Assembly: GCA_010015655.1 (NCBI GenBank)
Contig: ML976727.1
Span: forward strand, 94,111-158,110
Length of the DNA stretch: 64,000 bases
Direction: 5' to 3'
Origin: Bimuria novae-zelandiae CBS 107.79
Lineage: Eukaryota > Ascomycota > Dothideomycetes > Pleosporales > Didymosphaeriaceae
The notes under the pieces are model-generated. The model was not told the DNA's origin. It did not search any database and worked only from the letters and a program-made list of their open reading frames with translations. The position numbers and the translations under genes were made by a program. The number at the start of each line of letters is the position of its first letter. The first letter of the stretch is position 1. Shown here piece after piece: positions 9,490-21,875 of the stretch.

Positions 9490-11340
9490 GGTGTCTACCT
9501 GGGAGATTGTTCGGGCGCGTCGTATGTGCTCCTGCCAGCACTCAGGGCTGACTTCTGGCCTACACAAAGGCAGTCGGCAGAGCGAGCAGCCATAAGTAGT
9601 ACGCGCAGGACGCTGGCGCCCTTGACGATTGCCAGAGGTCTCTGTAAGAGCCGTACGAGGTGTCTTGCCGTGCTTGAAGTTGTGTTTTGTACGCCCATTT
9701 TCAGCATAAGCTACACAAGCTTTGGCTTCCCTAAACAGTCTTATTGACTTGTGAGAGCTCTCGTTGCTGCTAGCGTTAACAAATACGTCCTTAAGTCTTT
9801 AACGTTTGATAGATCCTGCGCAAGGACGGCTACCGCGCTTAAGAAGCTACTCTATAAGCCTATATAAAAACTTTTTATAGCCTCCACGTTAAGCCTCTCT
9901 GTCTAACGAGTAGGAGGAGAGCCTATAGCAATTATTAAGCGTTAGATCTAGTAGAAAATAGAGCAGCGGGCGCCAGGTCCGTCTCTTAACTTACTATATA
10001 GAGTAGTAACTTTTAACCTAGTTAAAGCGATCTACCTTACTCTTATAGTAATTATACTCGTCTATAAACTAAGGGATCCTAAGTAGTTTGATAGAGTCGT
10101 TGCTAAAGACCTTATCTAGTAATTTCTTATTATTTTAGTTTATTCTTAACCTTCTACGGTGCCTAAGGATGACCTAAGTAGCTAGTAGCAACTTTTGTAA
10201 GCAACATCTTAGCATAGGGTTAAGGGTAGGAACCTACGCTTAGTAATAGTAAAGGTAAAAAGGATAACTTAATTATCTCTCTATACTACCTATAGAACTT
10301 CCTTACTTTCTAAAAGGTCCTAGTATATCTCTCCCCACTCTAACTTGGCTGTAAACTACGTCTTAAGCCGTATAAGCTTCTAGCTAAAGCTCTCCTTTGT
10401 TAACTTCTAGCGTGCGCGCGTCCAAACAGTGGCATCCTCTGCCTCTAACTCTATAACTACTGTCTCCTCGTACGCCTCTTCAGTCCTTGTTTTTGTTATT
10501 CTGACTGTGCCTGCGCAGCCTACACCATGCTGCCGAAGGTACTCTAGTATAGGTATAGTGTTGAAGAGGTTATTATCCCACACAGAGTGTAGGCCCGGCG
10601 GAAAGAGACGGCGACTGTAAGCGTTAACGGCGAGGACGAGAGAGACAGGTATAGACTCTATAGGCGTAAAAGCTAGAGTAGTAGCATTAGTAAGAAGCTC
10701 TAGTAGGTTAACAGGACCTTTACCTATGCCTTTAGCATAAAATAACTAGTTTAGTATTACTCTATTATTAGCTAAGCACTAGATCTTATAGTCCTTAGGC
10801 GTAGGCTTTATCTTAATTATAACACTCTCTATCGCACGTCCTGTAAACCTGGCAATTGCCTTATTAACGTAGAGGTGTTAGCTAGCTCTCCAGTACTTTA
10901 AGCACCGCTCTTAAATAAGCTTACTAAGATCCTAGACGCGTCTAAAGGGAGACTTAAAGCTCTAATCTACCTCTATATAGTATATATATCGATCTAGCTG
11001 CTGCCAACGTTTAAGTGCCATATATTAATTGATTAGGTAATAGGGTGCGTTCTTGTGGAGTCGCGTCCAGTACTCCTCCAGCGAGGGCTCGACGTGAAGG
11101 CCCATATATACGACAATTGCGAAGTACGTATATAGCTCAGATAGTAATGTAGGCTTCCAGCTACGCGTTAAGGGCAGCTGCGGCCCGTACCAGAGCGCAA
11201 AGGCATGCTAATTTGTATAGTGTACGATTCGGTCAAGGACGTTAATATTAAAGAATAGATTAAATAGGTTAATAGGTAAGCCTTTATTTACTCCTTCAGG
11301 TAATAGAGGACTCCCTATTACGTGAGGGTTGTCAATTCTA
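9490..11340 (-). mobile_element. RIP-degraded PiggyBac-like (DDE_Tnp_1_7) transposase relic
   Basis: Read on the minus strand, the N-terminal end (about 11300-11020) reads ELYTYFAIVVYMGLHVEPSL followed by EEYWTRLHKNAPYY, typical of PiggyBac-like fungal transposases. The C-terminal end (about 9740-9490) has a Cys-rich zinc-binding tail, YGCSLCRLPLC..CW..H, also typical of that family. Between them the frame is destroyed by many TAA/TAG codons in AT-rich sequence. The span of about 1.85 kb fits a 600-residue transposase. I could not place terminal repeats or TTAA duplications with confidence. Confidence 0.65.
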
Positions 11341-11744
11341 AGAGGTCTCCAGTCAAGTGGCGGATCTCGCGGCAGATCGGGCAAAACACCAGCCTTTTTC
11401 GTGTACTTAGTGTATTTGACGAAGTCAGGATCGTTACTAGGCTAAGAGGCAGCTTTTGGCATGTTTGCATGTGCAGGAGCTTCCAAAAAAGGCGTGTTTT
11501 AGCTAGTAAACAGAAATTGCTAACATTACGATACAGATCTGGTGTTTGCATGCGCTATCACTTGATTGGCTGTTCAAAGGTGGCCCGTGAGCGGGCGGCT
11601 TTGCCAGTGCGAGGGATACAGTACAATCACCGAATGTATTGATTCATGTAGCCGACTTCCAGCTTTACGCCAGAGACACTGAAGATTCCACGAAAGAGAC
11701 TAAGCACTTTCCCCTCTGATTCTCCCCTCGAAGATACGTTGCGA
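11341..11744. other. Flank between the PiggyBac relic and the hAT element
   Basis: Less AT-rich than its neighbours. It contains a 106-codon frame (11322-11642, + strand) with no recognisable motif, and may be part of the PiggyBac-like element's outer sequence or the old target site. Confidence 0.3.
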
Positions 11745-14700
11745 CGACATCACAGTGATGTCCATGGATGGATTGGATTAACGAATCCATCCATATCCAT
11801 CCAATCCAAACAGCCCATGGAAATCCAATCTATCCACGTAGATTGTTCTATACCTAATTAGGCGTCGTCTAGACCTAATTAAGGTATTAAATTAGTAGTT
11901 TTGTCGTCTAATAGTTTTCCTGTGGCTTATTAAGGCAAGCGACCTAAAAAATCGCAATATCTAAACTTAACCTTACCTAGTTTAACGAAACTTCTACAAC
12001 ACCTATTTAATAGCTCTAAAATAGTTAAAGCTACTTTTATTTAGTATTTTCTTAAATCCCGCGACTTATCTTTACTAGTTATCTAATTATCTATTAAAAT
12101 GCGCCTTTAGTTAGATAGCAAGCGCCTATAGCACTAACGCATAAGGACCTCTCTAGAGCCACCTAGTGTCTCTCTACTTACGCTAATAATTATAGAAGCT
12201 TTAAAAGCTATTAAGACGCCTATTAAAGGGGTAAAATAATAAATTAAGTTAAATTCTGCGTTGTCGTAAACCCGTAAGCGTGTCTGGGCGCTAGAAGTAG
12301 CGTTAGTACTAGACTTACAAGACTCCCTATAACTATCCGTTCTATTAACTTAAAGTAGCCAGTAGAGTAGCAGTACGTACAGTATAAACTTACAGTTACT
12401 TAGTATATCTATTAACGATGTTTGTGGCTCTATTACTAACCCCATTACTATAGATACTAGTGTTAATAATTAGCTTAATTCTTAATTAGAGGCATTAGAA
12501 TTAACTTCGTAATATACTACCTTAATTTAATTAGCATTAGCTAGAGACTCTATATATGCTATAAAACGCCGCGAGATTAAGATATTAAGCTTTAATTACT
12601 TTTAAGTTAACCTTACTAATAACTAGGCGTTTAACACTTACACTAAGGTATATAATCCTAAAGGGAGGTTTAATTTATAGATCTAGAAGTATGGCGTCCT
12701 ACTTAAAAGCATAGATAAAAAGACATTTATTTAGTTCTTCTTATATAAACCGTGCTATATCGACTGCTTTAAGGCAAAGATCCTTAATGTGAGAAAGAGG
12801 TATAGGTTAGTTACTAGCTATTTTAAGAAATATAAGATCTTTAATCTAAATTATTAGCCCCTTATAGGGCAAGATAAAATAAATTAGTTCGCGCTTAATA
12901 CATCTTCTCTAAAAAGTTTAGCTACTATTAATGCTGTAGCATCTTCCTTTAATATTAATAAGTTCTATTAACTTTTAGTTAGATAGATTGTTATAAGCAG
13001 GATCCCCTTTGTTACGCTAGATGCTAAGGAGCTCCGTAAGGTGTTTTAGTATCTTAATTTAGCTACAAAGATGCCTCGCGCAATCCCATCTCGCAATATA
13101 ATAAGGCGTAGGATCTCCGTGGAGTACGCACGTTCGAAGGATATAGTTACTACTTACCTAGACCAAGCCATTACGAAGATTCACCTAGCCTTTAACTTAT
13201 AGACTTCTAGTAATAATAAGTCGTATAATAGTGTTGTTGCATAGTTTCTTAATAAGAAAGGCAATCCACGAAACCTTCTCTTTACTTTTAAAGCTATAAA
13301 AGATGCCTATACTAGTATAAATATTGCGGCATTGCTATAAGGGGTTATCTCCTACTAGGGGCTTTAAGACCGCGTAAGATATCTTACCTCTAACAATGCC
13401 GCAGCTAATAATATAGTAATAGATGCTCTAAGGAAAATTTTTAGGGAGAATTAGCTTAACTTTAACCCTAAGTAGTAGCGTATAAGGTGTATAGGGTATA
13501 TCTTTAACCTTGTCGCGAAAGCGCTAATGTTTGGAGCTAATATTAGTAGCCTAACTTAGGTAGAGGAGGTGGCATTTTTTAAGTAATATAAAGCTTATAG
13601 GACTATTAGAAAGCTTCGCAATATTATTAAATAGATTAGGAAAAACACCTTAAGAAACGCTAGGTTTATTGCTACTTAGGAAGTTCATCCTAGATAGGTG
13701 CGATTGGATGGCCTTATAAGACCTTTGTAGTTAATACTTAGTAACGCCACCTACTAGAATTCTATATATTTAATAATTAAGTGAGCTATAGTGCTTAAAA
13801 AGGTGCTTAACGACTTTTATAAAGATAAATTACGGTCTCTTAATAATACTAGATCGTAGTGGCAAAGTGGTAGCTAGCAAAGTTAATCTATTAGCTACTA
13901 TTAACTAGATCTCTGTCTTTCTATAGCTAAGTAGTAGTACTTAAAGGAAAATCTTAAGCTTCTTAAACCTCTAAACAAGCTTACTTTGCGCCTCTAAGGT
14001 TATCTTAGTAATAATAATAATAATCCTTAAGAGTATAATAATATTAGATAGTTATATACTTCGCTAGACAATCTCCTAATAGACCTTAAAGCTTAAGAAC
14101 TTTAAGCACGAATAGATAGAGATATCTAGCTTAAATAGCATCTTTATAAAGGCTAGGAGACGGCATCGAAGTACTACACTTTGTTTACAGAGTCTCCGGC
14201 CTACACGGTGGCAATCGTCTTAGATCCTACCCGGGGCATGGATTACATCCGTTCTTAATAGGCAATAGAGCATCTAACTTGGCCAGGTATCGCACAAGAA
14301 TAGATCGAAGAGCTGTATAACTATAATTACAAGGATAGAATAACACTTAACTAATAAGAGATAGACTTATCTTCTTCTAAGACTACCTAAGCGCTCTTAA
14401 GATAGGAGACCTTTACGCGAAAAGGTTAAGTAAAGGCAAATAAGAAATAATAGGTAAATAGTAATAAGTTAGTAAAGTACCTTAAGCTCTCTTAGTTTGC
14501 TATTAATATTCCTTCTTTTATTTAGTGGTAACAAGATAAGCAACGACAACGCTAGCTAAGAGTATTTTAAATAGCTCTTAACGTACTTTCTGCCATGCCT
14601 ATAAGTAATAGACCTAAGAGAGCTTTTAGCGGCGCAGGTAACCTTATTACAAAGCCCCGTAATTGTCTTAGTGACAATATTATAGGGCATCACGAGTGTA

Positions 14701-15128
14701 TAGCTTCATAGGAGAGGTCAGGATTAATTAAAATTAGTAATAACTCTATAGAGGACTTAGACAAATTAGATAATATAGATAAGGAGATATTAGACTAGAA
14801 CTTTACGCCTTATTTTTTATAGTACTCTTTTCTCCTATATTAAAATACTAAGGCACTTTATTAATCTATTTCTACTATATTATTAATAAGGTATTAATAT
14901 ATTATCTAGTTCGAGCGCCTGCGTGGCTAAAGTAATAATTCTTAATACTAAAATAGCTATTAAGATAGATATACTTAATACTAAACGCTAGAATAAGCTT
15001 TTGCGACATCTGTAGCGTCCAATAGTGGAACATAATAAGCTTAAAACGGATGGATTAGATTTCCATGGATTTTGTGGATTTTGCATGGATGGATATCCAA
15101 TCCATCCGTGAACATCACTGCGACATCA
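11745..15128 (+). mobile_element. hAT DNA transposon, RIP-degraded, with 8-bp target duplication
   Basis: The element spans 11753-15120 (3368 bp), flanked by the direct duplication CGACATCA at 11745-11752 and 15121-15128. Its terminal inverted repeats start CAGTGATG and match over 26 bp with two mismatches. Subterminal GGATGG/CCATCC motifs recur inside both ends. Broken frames on the + strand recall hAT transposase: KYYTLFTESPAYTVAIVLDP near 14170-14230, and the C-terminal dimerisation region NVLSAMPISNRPKRAFSGAG then NCLSDNIIGHHECIAS near 14580-14710. Stop codons are everywhere and composition is AT-rich, so it cannot encode an active transposase. Confidence 0.92.
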
Positions 15129-16268
15129 ACATCCTTTCTCACGCTCGAAGGATTGGACGCCACCTAGGTACTTGGGCAACAAGGCCTTGTGACGCTTGAG
15201 CAAAGACATCGCATATAGTAGGTCGGTAACTTGTTTACCGCATCTCACGGGCGCGCATTTCTCAGCATGGTTGCGTAGAGAAAGCCATAACTGTGTGTGG
15301 AGACGGTAGGCCCATCTATGAAAACGTGCTCCTCGGATTCGTAGAACTTTGGTCATGATGTTGTTACAATTCGAATTTGTCAAGCATAAGAGGCTGAAGT
15401 TGCCGCATCTCTTGGTCCACGGTGGCTTACGTTCATTTCACCGCGCGCACCGATCACTCACTGGTTTGAAGAGCAGAATACGCCCCATTGGAGGGCCTCG
15501 TAAGCAGAAATTATAATCTAAAGATGTTATAGCAGAATCGTTAAGATCATCTGAACGGTTCGCAGACGCCCGTTGTGCCGTGTCGTAGAAGGCAGCTGAC
15601 CTGACTTCAGCTGATACGGAAGAACACTTGCCTATTCTACCACGTTCTGGTGTTGCCTCGCAAGCATACCAACGCTCATATCAAGGGTTCGCTGGGTAAA
15701 GGGAGATTTGAAAGTGGCAGTCTACAAAGGAACTCTTACTCCTGCGTGATACTATCAAACAGGTTATCCATTGTCCATCCTGTGGTCAACACAGTGGACA
15801 GAAACCTCGGATGCAGAAAGGCAGCAAGTCCCATGACACGTGGATACCTGCGCGTGAGCAGTACCTTGGAGTTTTAGATAGTTGGCGTTGACCGCATCAC
15901 TCATCTCATTTCAAACTTAGCAGGGCAACTGATGCCAATGCTCTTCTTTCCCAATCGATTGCTTCAATACGGTGAAGGCATAAACCTTAAGACAACCATG
16001 AGTACACTGTCATGCCACGGTTGCCTCGCAGAAGGCAAGGTGGCTTCGTACATATCCACTCGGAACCTTTTTGGACCCCTCAACGGATGACATATTGTCA
16101 TTCTGAAGGTACGTACCCTGATAGAAACTTGAAGAAAGATCTCTTTCCTCGCTGTTATATCGTTCTGTGACGAGCGAAGTCGCGAATTAAACTGAATCGT
16201 GGAAGCCACTTATAGCTTGACGACATTAAGAACTAAGGATGACGCTCAGCTAGAACATAGCCATCAAG
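15129..16268. other. Intergenic, no gene recognised
   Basis: Normal composition with only short frames, including an 85-codon minus frame at 15126-15383 of unknown nature. No repeats noticed. Confidence 0.35.
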
Positions 16269-16277
16269 TATAAAAGG
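16269..16277 (+). promoter_or_regulatory. TATA box of the small secreted protein gene
   Basis: TATAAAAGG lies 91 bp upstream of the ATG at 16360, followed by a pyrimidine- and CA-rich leader, as usual for strongly expressed fungal genes. Confidence 0.6.
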
Positions 16278-16359
16278 AGGTAGAGAACTTAAGAACGAGC
16301 AACATTTCAGCTCCAACCTTCCAAACCACTACCTTACCAAGAAACACCTGTCCGCAATC

Positions 16360-16874
16360 ATGAAGGCTTCTCTGATTCTTTCTTCGGTTTTCTTGACCTT
16401 TGGTCTTGCCACGCCTACCCTGCAAGCGACCCCAGTCCCTTGCAGTGGAAATCAAAAGTCCCACGTTCTCCTCGACACGGAGTACAACTTGTTGGGCTCT
16501 CCCAGCCAACAGACCAATATCGAAATCTTTAATGGCGGATGCCGTACGTACTGATCTATCACCAGGTTAATCATCAATCTTGCGCGATACGGCTAACCAG
16601 TTTTGATTACAGGCAATCTCACTGGAATTTTCGACAACAGTGTTTCTTCGCTAAGCCCGAATGGTCAACGGGGGCTTCTACGCACTCTCTATGAGTAAGT
16701 ATTCGTTGTTCGTGCTCGAGGCGTACGGTTTAAGGGTCCATGCTAATGCCCGAGATAAGCTTTCCCAACTGCCCGGTTTCCGGCGATCGTGTTACCTTCA
16801 CCGGTCGTGTCAACGATCTGAGGCTGCTCAGGCCGAATCTGGACAACAGAGGTTCCAGCATTCTGTGCACTTGA
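16360..16874 (+). CDS. Small cysteine-containing secreted protein, effector-like
   Basis: Three-exon model: 16360-16543, 16613-16694 and 16760-16874, 126 residues. The introns are 69 bp (GTACGT..CAG, branch GCTAAC) and 65 bp (GTAAGT..AAG, branch TGCTAATG), and splicing restores one frame to a TGA. Residues 1-22 or so form a signal peptide (hydrophobic SLILSSVFLTFGLATPT). The mature part has four cysteines (28, 61, 93 and 125), enough for two disulfides, and no known domain that I recognise. A sequon, NLTG, follows Cys61. Size, secretion signal, paired cysteines and position between transposon-rich blocks are the usual marks of effector candidates, but the function is unknown. Confidence 0.75.
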
Positions 16875-17289
16875 TCTACCTAAGAGATAGTGTAGCAGTA
16901 TAGTCTGGTGTGGAAATTCGGTATGAAATCTCAGAGGCTGAATTATGGGGATGGGTTGGGATGAACACTTGAGCAGAGGAGAGGCACACTCGTTTGAGTT
17001 CTCATTGTTTCCTTAAGACGCTCATTACCTTTAGCTGGCTAACAATTAAACTCTTGTTGTAATTGCTCCGGACATAACTTGATGTAAAATGCATTGACAG
17101 ATTAGTTTTGCATCAGTCTGCCTCGATTCCGCCAGTGTCGTTCATTCACAATCATCCTAGCAATCTGACTCCTCTCCATTCCTCCGGCTACCCGGTTTCC
17201 GTCAACATATGTTCCAAAAATATTTACAGTTTACTCCGCCGATATGTACTGTTATTGAGCCGTACTTTAGCGAGATCGCCCAGTGTAAG
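16875..17289. other. Intergenic, no gene recognised
   Basis: 3' flank of the small secreted protein gene; nothing recognised. Confidence 0.35.
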
Positions 17290-17525
17290 AGGCTCTGCCC
17301 TGTACAGATACTAACGCGTGCGGGACAGCAAAGAGCGTTCGGGGCGTAGTGTCGCTGGTACCAAGTACATTCGTCAATGAGGAGCTTTTGAACCTTAGGA
17401 ACGTGAGCCAAAGAGTCTCTGCACTGGTATTGGTCATCCGTTAAGATACAGATCACATGACGTTCGTTGTCCACTCTCACGGTCTCAAGGATATTTTGTG
17501 CGGTCTCGATATTTATACCGTTGAG
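17290..17525 (-). pseudogene. Fragment of an arylsulfatase gene
   Basis: The minus-strand frame contains the sulfatase metal-binding start ICILTDDQ, then VPKVQKLLIDE, YQRHYAPNALCCPARVSICT and GQ. The CCPAR segment is the C-x-P-x-R signature whose first cysteine becomes formylglycine. There is no in-frame ATG or signal peptide upstream. After TGQ the expected HNTNVTDV..YPKF continuation is absent and the reading frame decays. Full-length fungal arylsulfatases are about 550-650 residues, so this is a remnant of roughly 70. Confidence 0.65.
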
Positions 17526-17529
17526 CAAA

Positions 17530-18286
17530 AGGCCAAATTTTCAGCAAAGTAAATTGAAAAGAATGGTAGCTTAGCGGTCCCACAGATCTAGAGCGGCGAC
17601 ACCGAAATTCTTCCTAGATGCGGCATGCATCATCCTGTCAGGTACCACGACCGTTTGCAAGCAAGGAGTTGGAATTAGAAATAAAAGGCCAATTGAATGT
17701 TCCACCAATATTGGCAAATTGACAAGGCCGTTTGATGAGAGAGCTTCATAACATCACTAGATCGACCATACGTGAGACGTTGAGGACGGAGCTTGTTTTC
17801 TGCAGTGACCATATCTCTACGTATATAGGATCAAAACCTCCTCGTTGGAGTATCGGAAGTCCAAGAGCACAAAAACCAAGACCTACGCCCTCTGCTTGCA
17901 GCGTTCAGCTTCAACTTTCTGAATGACCCCATGCGTGACTAAAACCTTGCCTCGAAGAAGCCTACATAGACTGCTCTGTATCCAATCATGCATATTGAAA
18001 GTACGCCAATAACCAAGCAAATGGAATATAGCTTGATAAATCCTTGACCGAGTGCTGTACAGTCACTTCCTTGCAAGGAGGAAAGTATCTCGTGTCCATT
18101 TGAACCACTTGTTCAGGCGACGACCCATGGATTGGAGCATGACTGAGTCAAGCGTAGGGTTTGGATGTGGACGATGGAACACGATTTTTCCACCCCGGTC
18201 CATCTTCTCAAATATGACGATCGAGCCACCGCCACATTTCCCTCGAAACCCTGCATTCTCCATGGAACCGACGAACGCATCCCAAT
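17530..18286. other. Intergenic, no gene recognised
   Basis: Short frames only. Possibly decayed sequence belonging to the sulfatase locus upstream. Confidence 0.3.
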
Positions 18287-19844
18287 CTACTGTTCGATTG
18301 CGCTCTTCGCAGAAATGGGGAACACCGCGTGAAACACCTTGAGCGAATGTTTCATCAGAGGAATTTGGGCGGGCGTACTGTCCTCCGTGGGCGAAGATGT
18401 ATCAATCGCCAACGTCGCTGAGCCCGTCTCTTGGCCACGTGTCTTCAGCTTGGTCTTCACCTCCGGGATGCGGGGACGAGTTGCAATATCGATTTCTGTG
18501 GGTAGGGGCAGGAAGATATCATCATTAGGTCCAGTTACTTTCTTCGATTTGGAAAAGCTGAGGACTACATCCTCTCGTTTCGCCACCAGTCGATCCCGGT
18601 ATTGGTCGCACCACATGCGAATTGGACGCATCAAGGTCTCCACATCGTTTGTGGAGCAATCTTGGTCTTTGATCCAGGCTATATAGAAGCCGTGAATCGA
18701 TTTCCAGAATACCTGTAGCGCCTCATGTGATGCGTCAAACTTTTTCAACCATTCTTCATCCCGGGATCCGCTTGGGAGCGGTGCTTTCTGGAACCTCTTC
18801 AAAGAAGAGGCGAAGAAGTGACCTTCTTGGGAATTCGCCTCTTTGCAACCAGCGCGCCTCCATGCTAGCCGATCTTCATTGCTTTTAACTTCATCGAGGG
18901 TTCGTATGGAACACTTCGGGTGATGCATGCGTACAGCGGCCAACACCTCTATGATCGTTGGGTAGTCAGAGAGCTTCTCGTAAAGAATTTCGTCGAGTCT
19001 CGATCGTTCTTCCCTGGTAGGTGATGACAGATGGTCATTCAGATGCTTGAATACTGCTGCGTACTGGAATCGAGTCAATTCTTCCGGATCGCCCTAAAGC
19101 TGCATGAGAGCCCACCAAAGCGGGTCTGTTCGAAAGGACTCATCAGTATCACCACTGCACTTGAGGACATATCTACTTCTCTTATTCTTGGGGTCGTACG
19201 GCTGATGCTCGTACCAATGCCGAAACCCCGGTCGTTGTGAGATGATCGCCTGCAATTGCATCGAGCGCTGATGCACAACATTGGCGAGAAGCACTTCCAA
19301 AGCGCCTAGCGCATTATCGACCTCTTTCGGCAAGGGTTAACCTCGCACAATCTGACCACGATGCAGGTGAAGGACATCCCGGCGTGCTCTAACTCCTCAT
19401 TCGCGCCCTGCCAAAACCAATGCATCGCGAGGTCACCAGTGATTTCGTTCGCAATCATCTGGTAGCCTACAGTTTCTTTCTGGCTCTGCTCGACCAGGTG
19501 CATTTGGCCAATGATACTTGCATAGCGACGAAGGTATGAAGGTTCTGTCTGCAAAAGCTCAAGGTGATCCCCCATCGCATTGGCAATGTAAACTTATTCG
19601 ACGACAGCATCTCAGTCGAACCTGGCACCTGCTCACAGCTCAGACCTTCGATGTGCAGATGCGTAATCTGATAGCAGGCGTAATCAATACAGACCAAGTC
19701 CCGCCTAGGCAAAGCGTGAGAAAACTTGCCGAACCGACAGTTGTCGCACAGTTTGAGCAACCACGGAGAAAACCTCTCCTCCAACGGTGGACTGCCGCTC
19801 ACCACTCCACTGAAATCGTTAGGGTAGGATGCGGGGCTGGGCAT
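18287..19844 (-). pseudogene. Broken gene for an unknown protein
   Basis: On the minus strand, an ATG at 19844 (MPSPASYPNDFSG) opens a frame with LCDNCRFGKFSHALPRRD. The frame shifts near 19575 into MGDHLELLQTEPSYLRRYAS, shifts again near 19325 into LPKEVDNALGALEVLLANVV, and then meets TAG at 19096-19094 before GDPEELTRFQYAAVFKHLND, which stays open to 18287. The TAG lies where CAG (LQGDPEEL) would read through smoothly. Together these would encode about 510 residues with no intron signals at the breaks. I do not recognise the family. Two shifts plus a stop argue for a pseudogene rather than splicing, although assembly errors are possible. Confidence 0.55.
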
Positions 19845-20044
19845 CTTCAAGTGGAACCGACTCTGCGAAAACCAATCATGGCGCGTCTCCCCGCCTCACA
19901 TGAGTCGCGCGCGATGCCCTTTAGTTAAGCCTTTCCTTCGAAGGCTAAGCCTGCAGCGCTTCTCTTAAACTTCGGGTTTTTGCTTCGCTCTTCCCCTCTT
20001 TCATCTTATTGTGCAATCCTCTTTGCAAGTAAAAGTGCTGAAAG

Positions 20045-21600
20045 ATGTCGATTCAAGAGGATGTTGGCGGAGAGAAGAGCCTGGAGAAAATCAGTGTGGG
20101 TCCACCCTCAATGGGTCCGCGGGATGTGCTAACGCGAAGCACAGGACAATGAACGAGTGGATGCGCTCGAGGATCATTTCGACCCTGTTGCGACGAAAAA
20201 GTTGGTCCTGAAACAAGATCTCCGCATTGTCCCACTGGCGGCAGCCATCTACCTCCTCTGCTATCTCGACCGAAGCAATATTGGTAAGTTTTGATTTACA
20301 CGCCTTAGACAATGTTCGGATTGCTAAACAGTGCGTAGGCAATGCGAAAACGCTAAATGCGAGCGAGGGTGAATCCCTCCTTCAACAAACGAAGATGACC
20401 AACTACGAGTACACAATCGCACTCATGGTCTTCCTCGTTGCGTATGCTGTCTTTGAGGTACCATCTAATTACTTTCTCAAGAAGTTCAAGCCTAGCCGTT
20501 GGATCTCATTCCTGATGTTCTCTTGGGGAGCTTGCACAATCGGCCTGGGTGGTGCACAGAACTATGCCACTGTCACTGCCGTACGTTTCCTTCTCGGGAT
20601 GTTCGAGGCTGGCTTATTCCCTGGCTTGGTTTACTACCTTACGTTTTGGTACTGCGCCCAAGAGCGGTCAATCCGCGTCGCTATCATTCTCGCTTCTGCA
20701 ACCCTGGCAGGCGCTTTCGGAGGTGCAATCGCATATGGCGTGGGCCACATGAAGATGGTTCAGGGACTAGCTGCGTGGCGCTGGCTTTTCATCTTGGAAG
20801 GCATACCGTCTTGCGTGTCCTCCGTCGCAGTTTGGTTCTTGCTGCCCGACTACCCAGAGGAAGCCAGTTGGCTTACGACTTCTGAGCGCGAGCTCGCTGT
20901 TGCGCGTCTCGAAAGAGAAGGCTCTAAAGGCGATGCTCCTTCCCTTAACTGGGAGATCGCGAAAGCGACAATACTCGATGCGCGTCTTTTGGTGCACTAC
21001 ATCATCTACTTTGGAATCTCGGCGCCCTTCAGCTCGCTCTCACTTTTTACTCCCACAATTACTGCTGGATTGGGGTATGAGAACCTCCAGGCTCAGCTCA
21101 TGACTATTCCGCCTTATGCTGTTGCGTACGTTGTCAGTATCGCCACCGCCTGGTCCTCCGATCACTTTAACGCGCGTGCTCTCCACTCAGCTGCCCTGTC
21201 CACTGTCGGTGCAGTCGGCTTCCTTGCGTCTGCTTTATTGCCTGCGGGCAGCTACAACGCTCGCTACGGTTGTCTCATTGTGGCGGCAAGCGGCGCTTTC
21301 TCCTGCATTCCCCCATTACTAGGCTGGTTAAGTAGCAATATGCACAGCACAGCAGCGGCGGGCCTTGCAATTGCATTGAATGTTTCTTGGGGAGCACCCG
21401 GTCAGATTGTGGGCGTATGGATCTATAAGGCGGACGAAAAGGAGAAGGGTTACCCGACCGGTCATTATGTTAACTTCGGGATGCTGCTCATGGTTGCCAT
21501 CGGATGCGTTGGCTTGAGATTCTACTACCAATGGAGGAACAAGAGGATACGGAGCTTGGGACCCGATGCGACGGGTGCGGTAAGGGAATTCAGCTATTGA
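20045..21600 (+). CDS. MFS transporter, anion:cation symporter (Dal5/allantoate permease-like)
   Basis: Three-exon model: 20045-20095, 20145-20283 and 20339-21600, 483 residues. Intron 1 (49 bp) has a clear TGCTAACG branch point. Intron 2 (55 bp) ends GCGTAG, and splicing restores the conserved first-helix motif CYLDRSNIGNAK. The third exon carries the remaining membrane helices, with the family motifs FEVPSNYFLKKFKPSRWI, RFLLGMFEAGLFPG and WRWLFILEG. A long central loop follows DYPEEASWLT. This matches the ACS family, whose fungal members import nicotinate, allantoate, pantothenate or related carboxylates with protons at the plasma membrane. Length is typical and nothing is broken. The substrate cannot be told from sequence alone. 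Confidence 0.9.
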
Positions 21601-21683
21601 TGAAACAGTGCCGTTGAGGAGGTATGAAATATGTATATTTGGTATATATTGACGTGTTCAAAAGAGAGGAAGAAGCGAAGGTA

Positions 21684-21809
21684 GGTCCAGACGGCCGGGT
21701 ATAAAGTAGATACAGTCAGCCACGGTATGGCTCGTCCTAGGGGAGCACAAAGGACTAAGACAAGTCTAAATGAAGCGTCTTACACAACTTTGTACCTTCA
21801 CGATTGGGG
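21684..21809 (+). repeat. Dispersed repeat, copy 1
   Basis: About 125 bp resembling 42413-42532 in the same orientation. Shared blocks include AAAGTAGATRCAGTC, CTAGGGG and AGGACTAAGACAA. It lies between the convergent transporter and cutinase genes. Confidence 0.7.
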
Positions 21810-21875
21810 TACCATAGATCCCATCGAGTTTGAGATCTAGTACCGATCCAAGCTGCAAACACATACCGCCTTAGT

